NCBI RefSeq assembly: GCF_010211765.1
Contig: NZ_PDWO01000011.1
Coordinates: 62,001 to 126,000, forward strand
Direction of reading: 5' to 3'
Origin: Pseudoxanthomonas kaohsiungensis
GTDB taxonomy: Bacteria; Pseudomonadota; Gammaproteobacteria; Xanthomonadales; Xanthomonadaceae
Length of the DNA: 64,000 nucleotides
The translations under genes were made by a program, and so were the position numbers. The notes beneath the pieces are model-generated. The model was given only the letters and a program-made list of their open reading frames with translations. It made no database searches and was not told where the DNA came from. The first letter of the stretch is position 1, and each line of letters begins with the position of its first letter. Of this stretch, positions 45,268 through 54,284 are shown in pieces.

Positions 45268-46389
45268 ATGACCCGCAAGACCGTCCTCAACGATACCCAC
45301 CGCGCGCTCGGCGCCAAGATGGTCGACTTCGGCGGCTGGGACATGCCGATCCACTACGGGTCGCAGCTCGACGAGCACCATCTGGTCCGGCGCGCGGCCG
45401 GCATGTTCGACGTCAGCCACATGACCGTGGTCGACCTGCGCGGCCCCCGCGTGCGCGAGTTCCTGCGGCACCTGCTGGCCAACTCGGTCGACAAGCTCAA
45501 GGTCCCGGGCAAGGCGCTGTACTCGTGCATGCTGGACGAGCGCGGCGGCGTGATCGACGACCTGATCACTTATTACATGGACGAGGCGTTCTTCCGCCTG
45601 GTGGTCAACGCCGCCACCCGCGACAAGGACCTGGCCTGGATCGGCCGCCAGGCCCAGGCGTTCGGCGTGGAGGTCATCGAGCGCCCCGATTTCGCCATGG
45701 TCGCCGTGCAGGGCCCGCAGGCGCGCGAGAGCGTGATAGGCCTGTTGCGCGAATCCGACCGCGCCGCCGCCGCCAAGCTCGGCCGCTTCGCCGCGCTCGA
45801 AGCGCAGTCGGCCGCCGGCGTGCCGCTGTTCCTGGCGCGCACCGGATACACCGGCGAGGATGGATTCGAGATCGTGCTGCCCGAGGGCGACGCCGTCGCC
45901 TTCTGGAACGCGTTGCTGGAGGCGGGCGTGAAGCCGGCCGGCCTGGGCGCGCGCGACACCCTGCGCCTGGAGGCGGGCATGAACCTCTATGGCCAGGACA
46001 TGGACGAGGGCACCACGCCCTGGGAGGCCGCGCTTGCGTGGACGGTGGCGCTCGACGATGCCGCGCCCGGCCAGCCGCGCGACTTCATCGGCCGTGCGGT
46101 CCTGGAGGCGCAGAAGGCGGCTGGCGCCCCGCGGCAGATGATCGGCCTGGTGATGGACGAGAAGGGCGTGCTGCGCCACGGGCAGAAGGTGCTCACCGCG
46201 CAGGGCGAGGGCGAGATCCTCTCCGGCACCTTCTCGCCCACGCTCGGCAAGGCGATCGCGTTCGCGCGCGTTCCGGCCGGCGACCCGGGCCAGGTGCGCG
46301 TGGACATCCGCGGCCGCGAGGTGCCGGTGCGCGTGGTGAAGTTCCCGTTCGTGCGCGAAGGCCAGGCGCAACCGGGCGTGCTCGGCTGA
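45268..46389 (+). CDS. gcvT: Glycine cleavage system T protein (aminomethyltransferase)
   Basis: 373 aa. Transfers the methylene of the lipoyl-bound aminomethyl group to THF, releasing ammonia. [60 protein letters not shown] (folate-site Asp), [54 protein letters not shown]. gcvH follows 103 bp downstream and has its own -10-like TAAACT (46445-46450); gcvP is not in the window. Confidence 0.97.
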   Translation: MTRKTVLNDTHRALGAKMVDFGGWDMPIHYGSQLDEHHLVRRAAGMFDVSHMTVVDLRGPRVREFLRHLLANSVDKLKVPGKALYSCMLDERGGVIDDLITYYMDEAFFRLVVNAATRDKDLAWIGRQAQAFGVEVIERPDFAMVAVQGPQARESVIGLLRESDRAAAAKLGRFAALEAQSAAGVPLFLARTGYTGEDGFEIVLPEGDAVAFWNALLEAGVKPAGLGARDTLRLEAGMNLYGQDMDEGTTPWEAALAWTVALDDAAPGQPRDFIGRAVLEAQKAAGAPRQMIGLVMDEKGVLRHGQKVLTAQGEGEILSGTFSPTLGKAIAFARVPAGDPGQVRVDIRGREVPVRVVKFPFVREGQAQPGVLG

Positions 46390-46492
46390 CGGGCAGGCGG
46401 TGCGGTGCGCCGCCGCCGTTGTTCCTGCCCGGCGGAGTCCTCCGCTAAACTAGCCGCCCCATCCAGACCCATCGCGTGACCGGAGCAGCCCC

Positions 46493-46888
46493 ATGAGCGA
46501 GATCCCCGGCGACCTCAAGTTCCTCAAGTCCCACGAGTGGGCGCGCGTCGAAGGCAACGGCCGCGTCACCGTTGGTATTTCCGACCACGCCCAGGGCCTG
46601 CTCGGCGACCTGGTCTACGTCGAGCTGCCCAACGTCGGCGACAGCGTCGAAGCCGGCAACGCGGTGGCCGTGGTCGAGTCGGTCAAGGCCGCCTCGGACG
46701 TCTACAGCCCGCTCAGTGGCAAGGTGGTCGAGGTCAACTCGGCCCTGGCCGACAAGCCGGAGACGATCAACGAGGACGCCTACGGCGAAGGCTGGCTGTT
46801 CGTGCTCGAGTCCAGCGACGCCGACCAGCTGGCCGAGCTGCTCTCCCCCGACGACTACGCCGAGCTGATCGAGGGCGAGGACGACTGA
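46493..46888 (+). CDS. gcvH: Glycine cleavage system H protein
   Basis: 131 aa lipoyl carrier. [40 protein letters not shown], and the lipoylation site [18 protein letters not shown] with K65 as attachment residue; end [15 protein letters not shown]. It shuttles aminomethyl between the P, T and L proteins. GGAGCAG lies before the ATG. Followed by a clear intrinsic terminator. Confidence 0.97.
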   Translation: MSEIPGDLKFLKSHEWARVEGNGRVTVGISDHAQGLLGDLVYVELPNVGDSVEAGNAVAVVESVKAASDVYSPLSGKVVEVNSALADKPETINEDAYGEGWLFVLESSDADQLAELLSPDDYAELIEGEDD

Positions 46889-46915
46889 GCGTCGGCCGCC
46901 ACCCTTCGTCCGGAG

Positions 46916-46944
46916 ACGCCCGCCCAGTGCGGGCGTTTTCTTTT
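46916..46944 (+). terminator. gcvH intrinsic terminator
   Basis: Perfect 8-bp stem ACGCCCGC/GCGGGCGT, 5-nt loop, then TTTTCTTTT. Starts 28 bp after the gcvH stop. Confidence 0.92.
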
Positions 46945-47415
46945 CCAGGATCGCGCCGGCCGTGGTCGGGGTGGTGGAAGCACGGGTGCGTGCGATGGGC
47001 ATCGTGGTTCGTCGCGCCGGATGCCCGACCCGGGATGGAGCACGAAGCGCACCGTTGTTCGCGACCGCGATGTTCGCTCCGGCAGGTGTGCAGGCGACGC
47101 GAAACCCGTCGTTCGGGTTCGCGCAGTTCTGCGCAAATCGGCTTGTGCGGCGCGAAAGCGGACCGCTTCCGGTGATTTTTTTTTGCCTCCGCGAAAGCCG
47201 CCCTGAGCGCCCCGTTGGCGCCGGCGTCGACCATCAGCGCGACACGCCCGTTGCGACGCCGTCCCGATCGCATCGAAGAAAAGCGCTTGTTTTCCGCATC
47301 CGTTTGAAATGCATCCCGGACCGCGGCGGCGGCGGGCGCGACGCGCCGCCGCCGCCGCCGCGCGCGGCGGGGCGAAGGACGGGCGGCGCGGGCGGAAGAT
47401 TTTTTCGTGCGGGTG
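46945..47415. other. 470-bp intergenic stretch of unexplained content
   Basis: No believable gene on either strand. Noted: a long imperfect hairpin CGCGAAACCCG/CGGGTTCGCG near 47099-47124, the palindrome AAGCGGACCGCTT (about 47157-47169) followed by a run of nine T, and a large GC-only inverted repeat of CGG/CCG triplets around 47322-47370. Base composition alternates between AT-rich patches and pure GC blocks, unlike the coding neighbours. It could hold an unrecognised RNA or the upstream control region of the histone-like gene. Confidence 0.6.
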
Positions 47416-47444
47416 TTGACAGTGAAAAAAAGCGTGATTAGGTT
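47416..47444 (+). promoter_or_regulatory. Strong sigma-70-like promoter of the histone-like gene
   Basis: Consensus -35 TTGACA (47416-47421), exactly 17-bp spacer containing an A-tract (AAAAAAA), and TAGGTT (47439-47444). The nearest downstream gene starts at 47732, which predicts an untranslated leader of about 280 nt. Confidence 0.8.
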
Positions 47445-47450
47445 TCGCCC

Positions 47451-47731
47451 CAGCAGACGCTGCCTGCCGAAGCGAGTGAGTCGAATCAACACCACAACGC
47501 GAAGCACAACTCGGGCATCCGCCAGGAACCTTCAGACGGTGGAGCAGGCCCGCTTCCCTCAAAGAAAAGCAGCGAACCCCCGATCTACCGCCCGCGCCGC
47601 CGCACCGCGCGGGATTTCCCGTATCCGTATCGACGTGCGTATCGCGCCGACGGAACTCCCCCCGGCGGTCACCGCCGCGGGTTTTCGCACTGGGCGTTAC
47701 CCATCCGTAGTTCACTGACGAGGAGCCAACC
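47451..47731 (+). other. Long 5' leader of the histone-like gene
   Basis: About 280 nt between the predicted transcription start and the ATG, with no convincing reading frame, ending in the ribosome-binding site GAGGAG. A CCGCGCGGG-type palindrome near 47605 and GGCGGTCACCGCCG near 47663 could form stems. Such a long leader for an abundant DNA-binding protein suggests post-transcriptional control, but no known riboswitch is recognised. Confidence 0.5.
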
Positions 47732-48175
47732 ATGGCAACGAAGAAAGCTGCGAAGAAGAAACCGGCCGCCAAGAAGGCGGTGAAGAAGGTCGCCAAGAAG
47801 GCCGCCGCCAAGAAGACCGTGAAGAAGGCCGCCAAGAAGACCGCCGCCAAGAAGACGGCGAAGAAGGCTGCCAAGAAGGTCGCCCGCAAGCCGGCGAAGA
47901 AGGCCGCCAAGAAGGCAACCAAGAAGACCGCCAAGAAGGCCGTGAAGAAGGCCGCCAAGAAGGCGACCAAGAAGACCGCCAAGAAGGCGGTGAAGAAGGC
48001 CGCCGCCAAGAAGCCGGCCAAGAAGACCGCCAAGAAGGCTGCGAAGAAGGCTGCCAAGAAGCCGGCCAAGAAGGCTGCTGCCAAGAAGCCGGCCAAGAAG
48101 GCCGCCAAGAAGAAGGTCGCCAAGAAGAAGGCGGCCCCGGTCGCGCTGCCGGCAACCCCGGCTCCGCTGATCTAA
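47732..48175 (+). CDS. Histone H1-like lysine/alanine-repeat DNA-binding protein
   Basis: 147 aa of extreme composition, almost only Lys, Ala, Thr, Val and Pro, built of degenerate repeats of the type KKAAKK, KKTAKKA and AKKPAKKA. It ends with a neutral tail AAPVALPATPAPLI. The repeats match the C-terminal tail of histone H1 and bacterial HctB/AlgP-like proteins, which bind and compact DNA without sequence specificity. No globular domain. Strong RBS GAGGAG before the ATG. The repetitive DNA makes copy-number variation between strains likely, as known for AlgP. Confidence 0.9.
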   Translation: MATKKAAKKKPAAKKAVKKVAKKAAAKKTVKKAAKKTAAKKTAKKAAKKVARKPAKKAAKKATKKTAKKAVKKAAKKATKKTAKKAVKKAAAKKPAKKTAKKAAKKAAKKPAKKAAAKKPAKKAAKKKVAKKKAAPVALPATPAPLI

Positions 48176-48202
48176 AAAAACCCCGATAGCCGTACCAGAA
48201 TG

Positions 48203-48240
48203 ACTCCCTCCCCGAAGCCCAGCGGGGGGGGAGTTTTTTT
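48203..48240 (+). terminator. Intrinsic terminator of the histone-like gene
   Basis: 11-bp stem ACTCCCTCCCC paired with a G-run ending GGGAGT (one G-T pair), then TTTTTTT. Starts 27 bp after the stop codon. Confidence 0.93.
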
Positions 48241-48375
48241 ATGCGCGTTGCACCCCCGTCGCCGGGATGGCACGCGTGGGCCCCGGACGCGTGCGGACCA
48301 CCCGCGGGAGGCGGGTGGGGTAGGCGCGGAGGGAGGCGAACGCGCGGGCGGCGGTGTGCTGCCGCTGGCGGGCCG

Positions 48376-49770
48376 TCAGTGCGGCGAGGCGGCCGAGGTG
48401 GAGGACGAGGTGCCCTGCCCGCGTGGAGCGGTCGTGGGCTCGACGCCGTCCGCCATCAGGTTGTCGGCACCGAAGTCGACGTCCACGTCCAGCCACCGCT
48501 CGGCCGGCAGGCCGATGGCCCGGTCGATGATGGTGGGCAGCAGGCCGCTCGGCAGCGAGCTCTCGCTGTTCCAGAGGATGGCGATCCCCAGGTCGCGGCC
48601 GGGCAGCAGCGCGGTCAGGCCGCGGTAGCCCTGCACGGCGCCGGCGTGGAAGACCACCTCTTCGCCGGCATAGTCGAACACCCGCCAGCCCAGCGCGTAG
48701 CTGGCGGCATTGAGCCGATCGCGGCGCCAGCCCGAGCGCATCTCGCCGGGGGTGGACACGACCGGCGCATGCAGCGTCGCCAGCAGCGGCGCGGGCAGCA
48801 CGTCGGGGCGATGGCCGGTGTGGGCAAGCAGCCATTGCGCCATGTCGCTGATGCTGGCGTTGACGCCGGCGGCGGGGGGCAGGCGGTAGTAGGTCGGCTT
48901 CGGGTTGACCGAGACCCAGCCGTTGCGGCTGCGCACATGCGGGCGCGCCCAGTGCGGACTCGACTCGATGCCCGCCAGGCCCAGGCTGGCGTCGTTCATG
49001 CCCAGCGGCTTGAACAGGCGGCGCTGCACTTCCTGTTCGTAGAAGCTGCCGGAGGCGGCGAAGACCACGTCGCCGACCAGGCTGAAGGCCACGTTCTGGT
49101 AGGCATAGCACTGGCCGGGGGCGCAGGTGAGCGGAGCCGAGCCGAGCTTCTGCGCGACCTGGTAGTACTCGGCGTTGCCTTCGATGTCGCGGTCGAAGGC
49201 GTTGTGGGCCTTCAGGCCGACCCGGTGGCTGAGCAGGTCGGCCACGGTGACCTGCGAGGTGTAGGCCGGCTCCACCAGATGGAAGCCGGGGACGTAGTCG
49301 ATGACCTTGCTGTCCCAGCGCAGGCTGCCGTCGTTGACCAGGAGCCCGGCCATGGTGCCGGCGAAGGCCTTGGACAGCGACGCCAGGCGGAACACGGTGT
49401 GGGAGTCGATGGCCTGCGGGCGCACGACATCGGTGACGCCGTAACCGCGGGCGCTGAGGATCCGTCCGTCCTGCACGATCGCCATGGCCAGGCCCGGCAC
49501 GCGCTGGCCCTGGACCAGTTGCTCCGCCAGCGCCTCGAAGCGGGCGACATCGAATCCGGGGGCCACCGGTTGCGCGTCGGTGCGGACGTAGGTGCGGTAG
49601 GGCAACGGCTGGGTCGGTGGCGGCAGCGCACCGGTGGCCAGTGTCGGGGTCTGCGCGGTCGAGGGCAGGGCCATCGCCAGCAGCAGGGCCAGCGCACCGC
49701 TGGTTGCCGCGCGGATAGCCAGTGGTCGGATTGCCGGTGGCCTGCTCGTCCGGACTCGCCCGTCTTTCAT
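48376..49770 (-). CDS. Serine hydrolase of the class C beta-lactamase/penicillin-binding fold
   Basis: 464 aa, signal peptide around residues 18-40 (IRAATSGALALLLAMALPST). Active-site motifs: S131-L-S-K134 in FRLASLSKAFAGT, Y224-Q-N in CYAYQNVAF, and HAGAVQGYRG in place of the KTG box. The set is that of family S12 esterases, D-aminopeptidases and AmpC-like proteins; the HAG variant is commoner in esterase/peptidase members than in true beta-lactamases. Likely periplasmic. C-terminal about 60 residues are low complexity (TTAPRGQGTSSSTSAA). 48241-48375 before it holds nothing recognised. Confidence 0.88.
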   Translation of the reverse strand: MKDGRVRTSRPPAIRPLAIRAATSGALALLLAMALPSTAQTPTLATGALPPPTQPLPYRTYVRTDAQPVAPGFDVARFEALAEQLVQGQRVPGLAMAIVQDGRILSARGYGVTDVVRPQAIDSHTVFRLASLSKAFAGTMAGLLVNDGSLRWDSKVIDYVPGFHLVEPAYTSQVTVADLLSHRVGLKAHNAFDRDIEGNAEYYQVAQKLGSAPLTCAPGQCYAYQNVAFSLVGDVVFAASGSFYEQEVQRRLFKPLGMNDASLGLAGIESSPHWARPHVRSRNGWVSVNPKPTYYRLPPAAGVNASISDMAQWLLAHTGHRPDVLPAPLLATLHAPVVSTPGEMRSGWRRDRLNAASYALGWRVFDYAGEEVVFHAGAVQGYRGLTALLPGRDLGIAILWNSESSLPSGLLPTIIDRAIGLPAERWLDVDVDFGADNLMADGVEPTTAPRGQGTSSSTSAASPH

Positions 49771-49848
49771 GGTTTTGATGCCTGTAAGCTACCGCTGCGG
49801 CCGATTCTAGCGCCGGATTTCGCGTGTGCACAAACCAGGAGAAGATGA

Positions 49849-50451
49849 ATGGGCAGTTTGTTGATCCTGTTGGTGTTTTTGGCGCTGGTCGTGGGTCTGG
49901 CCTTGTGGGCGGTGGGCATCTACAACGGCCTGGTGACCAGCCGCAACGCCTGGAAGAACGCCTTCGCCCAGATCGACGTGCAGCTGCAGCGCCGCTACGA
50001 CCTGATCCCGAACCTGGTGGAGACGGCCAAGGCCTACATGGGCCACGAGCGCGAGACGCTGGAAGCGGTCATCGCCGCCCGTTCGGCGGCGCAGTCCGGC
50101 CTGGCCGCCGCCAAGGCCCATCCCGGCGACGAGGCGGCGATGGCGCAGCTGGCCGCCAGCCAGGGCCAGCTCAACGGCGTGCTCGGCCGGCTGATGGCGG
50201 TGGCCGAGGCCTATCCGGACCTGAAGGCCAACCAGAACATGATGCAGCTCAGCGAGGAGCTGACGTCCACCGAGAACCGCGTCGCGTTCGCGCGGCAGGC
50301 CTACAACGACGCGGTGATGGGCTACAACAACAAGCGCGAGACTTTCCCGTCCAGCGTGGTGGCCGGCATGTTCAATTTCGCGCACGCCGCACTGCTGGAC
50401 ATCCCCGCCGACAAGGCCCAGGTGCGCGAGGCGCCGAAGGTCCAGTTCTGA
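49849..50451 (+). CDS. lemA: LemA family protein
   Basis: 200 aa. N-terminal TM (LLILLVFLALVVGLALWAVG), then helical bundle YNGLVTSRNAWKNAFAQIDV, QLQRRYDLIPNLVETAKAYM, YPDLKANQNMMQLSEELTST, ENRVAFARQAYNDAVMGYNN. These are the conserved LemA segments. The N-terminus is outside and the helical domain faces the envelope. RBS AGGAGAAG precedes the ATG. The M48 peptidase gene 37 bp downstream is a frequent partner. Confidence 0.95.
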   Translation: MGSLLILLVFLALVVGLALWAVGIYNGLVTSRNAWKNAFAQIDVQLQRRYDLIPNLVETAKAYMGHERETLEAVIAARSAAQSGLAAAKAHPGDEAAMAQLAASQGQLNGVLGRLMAVAEAYPDLKANQNMMQLSEELTSTENRVAFARQAYNDAVMGYNNKRETFPSSVVAGMFNFAHAALLDIPADKAQVREAPKVQF

Positions 50452-50488
50452 GCCCGGGCCGGGCGCGACGGACGGGGAGCCGGGGCGG

Positions 50489-52390
50489 ATGAACTTCTTC
50501 GAGCACCAGGCTGCCGCACGCCGCGGCTCGGGCCGGCTGGTACTGCTGTTCCTGCTGGCAGTGGCCGGGATCGTGCTGGCGGTCGACCTGGCCACGCTGC
50601 TGTTCACCGGCAGCTGGGGCGCGACCGCGGCGGCGACGGTCGCCACCCTGCTGGTGATCGCGCTGGGCTCGCTCTACCGGATCGCCTCGCTGCGTGGCGG
50701 CGGGGCGGTGGTGGCCGCGCAGATGGGCGGCACCCTCGTTCCCGAGGACACCCGCGAGCCCTCGCTGCGGCGGCTGCGCAACGTGGTCGAGGAGATCGCC
50801 ATCGCTTCCGGCGTGCCGGTGCCCCGGCTGTTCGTGATGGAGCAGGAGGCGGGGATCAACGCCTTCGCCGCCGGCTACAGCCCGTCCGACGCGGCCATCG
50901 CGGTGACCCGGGGGGCGCTGGACCGGCTCAACCGCGACGAGCTGCAGGGCGTGATCGCGCACGAGTTCGCGCACGTGCTCAACGGCGACATGCGCCTGAA
51001 CATCCGCCTGATCGGGCTGCTGTTCGGGATCCTGATGCTGAGCCTGATCGGCCAGCGCATCCTCATCTATGGCCGGCTCGGGCGCAGCCGCGACGGCACG
51101 CCGATCCTGGTTGCCGCGCTGGTGGCGATGGCGGTGGGCGCGATCGGCGTGTTCTTCGGCCGCATGATCAAGGCGGGCGTCAGCCGCCAGCGCGAGTTGC
51201 TGGCCGATGCATCGGCGGTGCAGTTCACCCGGCAGACCCGCGGGCTGGCCGGCGCGCTGAAGAAGATCGGCGGCCTGGACGCGGGCTCGAAGCTGCAGGA
51301 CAAGGCCGACGCGGAGGAAGTGAGCCACATGCTGTTCGGCCCGGGCGCGGCGCTGTCGGGCCTGTTCGCCACGCACCCGCCACTGGTGGAGCGTATCCGC
51401 CGGCTGGAGCCGACCTTCGACGCACGCCAGCTGCAGCAGCTCGAAGCCCGCTGGCGCACCGCGCCACCCGATGGCCTGGCCGAGGACCTGGCGCTGGGCC
51501 TGGCCGGGCGCGACGTGGTGGCGGGCGGGCCACCGCCGTTGCCGTCCGCCGGCGCGCAGCTGGCGGTCACGCCGCCGATGGTAGCGGGCCAGGTCGCCGC
51601 CCCGGGCGACGATGACTACCGTCGCGCCCACGACCTGGTCGAAAGCCTTGGCCCGGACCTGCGCACGCTGGCGCGCCAGCGCGAGGCGGTGATGCCGCTG
51701 CTGCTGGGCCTGTTGCTGGATACCGACGCGGTGGTCGCGGCGCGGCAGCGCAGCGAGATCGTCGCCCGCTGCGGCGAGGCGCTCGCGCAGCAGGCCTTCG
51801 ACCTGCGGCGGCAGGAGCTGGAGGCGCTGCATCCGGCGCTGCGGCTGCCGCTGGCCTCGCTGGCCTTCCCGGTCCTGCGCCAGCGCCCGCGTCCCGAGCT
51901 CGAGCGCTTCCTCGACACCATCGACGCGATGGTCCACACCGACGGCCGGGTCTCGGTGTTCGAGTACTGCCTGTCGAAGCTCCTGCAGGTCCAGGTGCGC
52001 GAGGCGCTGGATCCGTCGCGGCACGCGCGCTTCGGCCGCAACAAGGCCGCCGGCGTGCGCCAGGAGTTCGCCACGCTGCTGGCGGTGCTGGCCCAGGCCG
52101 GACATCCCGATGCGCCGGCGCAGGCCCAGCGCGCCTACCTGGCCGGCCTGCAGCGCGTGCTGCCGCGCGACCACCTGCCGTACTCGCCGCCAGCCGAAGG
52201 CGTGCAGGCGCTGGACGCCGTCTGGGAGCCGCTGGATGCGCTGGTGCCGGCCGCCAAGGAGATGCTGGTCGAGGCGCTGGTCGATGCGGTATCGCAGGAC
52301 CAGCGCGTCAATGTCGCCGAGGCCGAGTTGCTGCGCACGGTATGCGCGGTCCTGCATTGCCCGCTGCCGGCGCTGCTGGAGCGGGCGTAG
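50489..52390 (+). CDS. M48 membrane metallopeptidase with TerB-like C-terminal extension
   Basis: 633 aa. Two TM helices (about 15-65), the zinc motif H158-E-F-A-H162 in GVIAHEFAHVLNGDMRLNIR, two further TMs (about 175-235), and the third ligand region QRELLADASAVQFTRQTRGL. This front half is HtpX/YcaL-like. The last 300 residues are an addition: a linker, then a helical part with VHTDGRVSVFEYCLSKLL and VSQDQRVNVAEAELLRTVCA, two acidic loops of the kind seen in TerB-like domains. With LemA it probably forms an envelope protein-quality module. Confidence 0.9.
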   Translation: MNFFEHQAAARRGSGRLVLLFLLAVAGIVLAVDLATLLFTGSWGATAAATVATLLVIALGSLYRIASLRGGGAVVAAQMGGTLVPEDTREPSLRRLRNVVEEIAIASGVPVPRLFVMEQEAGINAFAAGYSPSDAAIAVTRGALDRLNRDELQGVIAHEFAHVLNGDMRLNIRLIGLLFGILMLSLIGQRILIYGRLGRSRDGTPILVAALVAMAVGAIGVFFGRMIKAGVSRQRELLADASAVQFTRQTRGLAGALKKIGGLDAGSKLQDKADAEEVSHMLFGPGAALSGLFATHPPLVERIRRLEPTFDARQLQQLEARWRTAPPDGLAEDLALGLAGRDVVAGGPPPLPSAGAQLAVTPPMVAGQVAAPGDDDYRRAHDLVESLGPDLRTLARQREAVMPLLLGLLLDTDAVVAARQRSEIVARCGEALAQQAFDLRRQELEALHPALRLPLASLAFPVLRQRPRPELERFLDTIDAMVHTDGRVSVFEYCLSKLLQVQVREALDPSRHARFGRNKAAGVRQEFATLLAVLAQAGHPDAPAQAQRAYLAGLQRVLPRDHLPYSPPAEGVQALDAVWEPLDALVPAAKEMLVEALVDAVSQDQRVNVAEAELLRTVCAVLHCPLPALLERA

Positions 52391-52473
52391 GCGCCGGCTG
52401 GTGCGCGCGTGTCGGCGTCGGCACGGGCGCCGCCGGCTTCGTCCCGGCGCTGTGCAGCCAGCGAGCCGGGCGG

Positions 52474-54063
52474 CTACAGGGCGATGCGACCGCGGACCAG
52501 GTCGGCTGCACGCTCGGCGACCGCGATGACCGGCGCGTTGGTGTTGCCGCCGACCAGGGTCGGCATCACCGAGGCGTCCACCACGCGCAGCCGCTCGATG
52601 CCGCGCACGCGCAACTGCGGGTCGACTACCGCGCCCTCGTCGGTGCCCATGCGGCAGGTGCCGACCGGGTGGTAGATGGTTTCGGCCTTGGCGCGCACGA
52701 ACTGCGCCAGCTCCGCGTCGGACAGGTCCACGCGTGGCGGGAAGATCGGCGCGCCGCGCCAGCGGTCCAACGCGGGCTGGGCCAGCAGCCGGCGCGAAAG
52801 CTGCGCGCATTCGACCATCATCCGGAGGTCGAAGCCGTCGGGATCGGACAGGTAGCCCGCCTCGATCAGCGGCGGCGTGTCGGTGCCGGCATCGCGCAGG
52901 CGGATACGGCCGCGGCTCCGGGGGCGCAGGAAGCAGGCATGCACGGTGAAGCCGTCGCCGTCCAGCCGGTGGCGACCATGGTCGTCGAGCATCGCCGGGA
53001 CGAAATGGAACTGAACGTCGGGCCGTTCGTCAGGGGCCAGCGACGAGCGCACGAAGCCGCCGGCCTCGGCGATGTTGCTGCTGCCGGCACCGTGGCGGCC
53101 GCGCAGGAACCAGTCGAACGCGATCTTCAGCTCGCTGGCGCGGTCGTAGCTGACCCCGGGCGGGCAGTGGTGCAGGGTGCAGATGTCCAGGTGGTCCTGC
53201 AGGTTGGCGCCCACGCCGGGCAGGTCGGCGGCCACGGCGATGCGGTGGCGTCCCAGCTCGGCGGCCGGCCCGATGCCGGACAGCATCAGCAGCTGCGGTG
53301 AGTTGACCGCACCGCCGCACAGCAGCACCTCGGCCTCGGCGACGGCGCGATGGATCCGGCCGCGCCGGCGGTACTCCACGCCGGTGGCGCGCCCGCGCTC
53401 GATCACGATGCGCCGCACCTGCGCGCCGGTGACCACCTGGAGGTTCGGCCGGCCACGCACCGGCGCCAGATAGGCGGCCGCGGCCGAGCAGCGCGCGCCG
53501 TCGCGCTGGGTCACCTGGTACAGGCCGATGCCGGCCTGCGCCGGGCCGTTGAAGTCGTCGTTGCGCGGCCAGCCGGCCTGGATGCCAGCGTCGACGAAGG
53601 CCCGTGAAAGCGGATTGACGTGGCGCAGGTCGGACACGCGCAGCGGGCCCTGGCCGCCATGCAGCGGCCCGGCGCCGCGGGCGTTGCCCTCGGCGCGCAG
53701 GAAGTACGGCAGGATCGAGGCCCAGCTCCAGCCCGCGGCGCCACCCTGCTCCCACTCGTCGTAATCGCGCGGCGCGCCACGGGTGTAGCACATCGCATTG
53801 ATCGAACTGGAGCCGCCCAGGACCTTGCCGCGGGGCCACCACAGACGGCGCCCGTCCAGCTGCGACTCCGGCTCGGTGCTGTAGTCCCAGTTGATGGTGC
53901 GGTTGTTGACCAGCCGGCCCAGGCCGGCGGGCATGTGGATCAGCGGATTCCAGTCCCGCGGCCCGGCTTCGAGCAGCAGCACGCGGCAGGCCGGGTCCTC
54001 GCTGAGGCGGGCGGCCAGCACGCAACCGGCCGAACCGGCGCCGATGACGATGTAGTCGTACAC
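52474..54063 (-). CDS. GMC-family FAD oxidoreductase (choline/alcohol dehydrogenase type)
   Basis: 529 aa from GTG 54063, shortly after GGGGAAG. FAD site YDYIVIGAGSAGCVLAARLS; GMC signature 1 RGKVLGGSSSINAMCYTRGA; signature 2 GGAVNSPQLLMLSGIGPAAE; catalytic His in TIYHPVGTCRMGTDEGAVVD and C-terminal MPTLVGGNTNAPVIAVAERA. Oxidises primary or long-chain alcohols to aldehydes; choline is possible but no betaine genes adjoin. The frame is open to 54234 but the extra residues are low complexity. The 221 bp to the divergent transporter start show no obvious promoter. Confidence 0.92.
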   Translation of the reverse strand: MYDYIVIGAGSAGCVLAARLSEDPACRVLLLEAGPRDWNPLIHMPAGLGRLVNNRTINWDYSTEPESQLDGRRLWWPRGKVLGGSSSINAMCYTRGAPRDYDEWEQGGAAGWSWASILPYFLRAEGNARGAGPLHGGQGPLRVSDLRHVNPLSRAFVDAGIQAGWPRNDDFNGPAQAGIGLYQVTQRDGARCSAAAAYLAPVRGRPNLQVVTGAQVRRIVIERGRATGVEYRRRGRIHRAVAEAEVLLCGGAVNSPQLLMLSGIGPAAELGRHRIAVAADLPGVGANLQDHLDICTLHHCPPGVSYDRASELKIAFDWFLRGRHGAGSSNIAEAGGFVRSSLAPDERPDVQFHFVPAMLDDHGRHRLDGDGFTVHACFLRPRSRGRIRLRDAGTDTPPLIEAGYLSDPDGFDLRMMVECAQLSRRLLAQPALDRWRGAPIFPPRVDLSDAELAQFVRAKAETIYHPVGTCRMGTDEGAVVDPQLRVRGIERLRVVDASVMPTLVGGNTNAPVIAVAERAADLVRGRIAL

Positions 54064-54284
54064 GTCTTCCCCGAAGCCGCCGCCAGAGGCGCGGACCTGG
54101 GCGATGCTCTCCAAGGCGTGGCATCCGGCGCAAGTCCCGCGGGTCTGCTGGCCGCCTGCCCGCGGCGGTGCGAAGCCCGCGGCCGGCTGCCGACGCTGGC
54201 GATGTTGCAGTGCATCGGATACCGTGCGCGCCAAAGGCCGGGCCCTCGCCCCGGGCCGGTGCGACCTCCAGGACTGCCTCGCCC

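Noticed and set aside
47322-47400. CGG/CCG palindrome followed by a T6 run as a terminator
   Set aside because: The T-run is about 30 bases beyond the stem, so it does not form an intrinsic terminator.
47407-47718. 103-residue frame in the leader of the histone-like gene
   Set aside because: It begins before the predicted -35, is Arg/Thr-rich with no start signal, and would not be on the transcript.
48376-49770. Antibiotic-resistance beta-lactamase
   Set aside because: SxxK and YxN are present, but HAG replaces KTG and the sequence fits general S12 serine hydrolases; resistance cannot be claimed.
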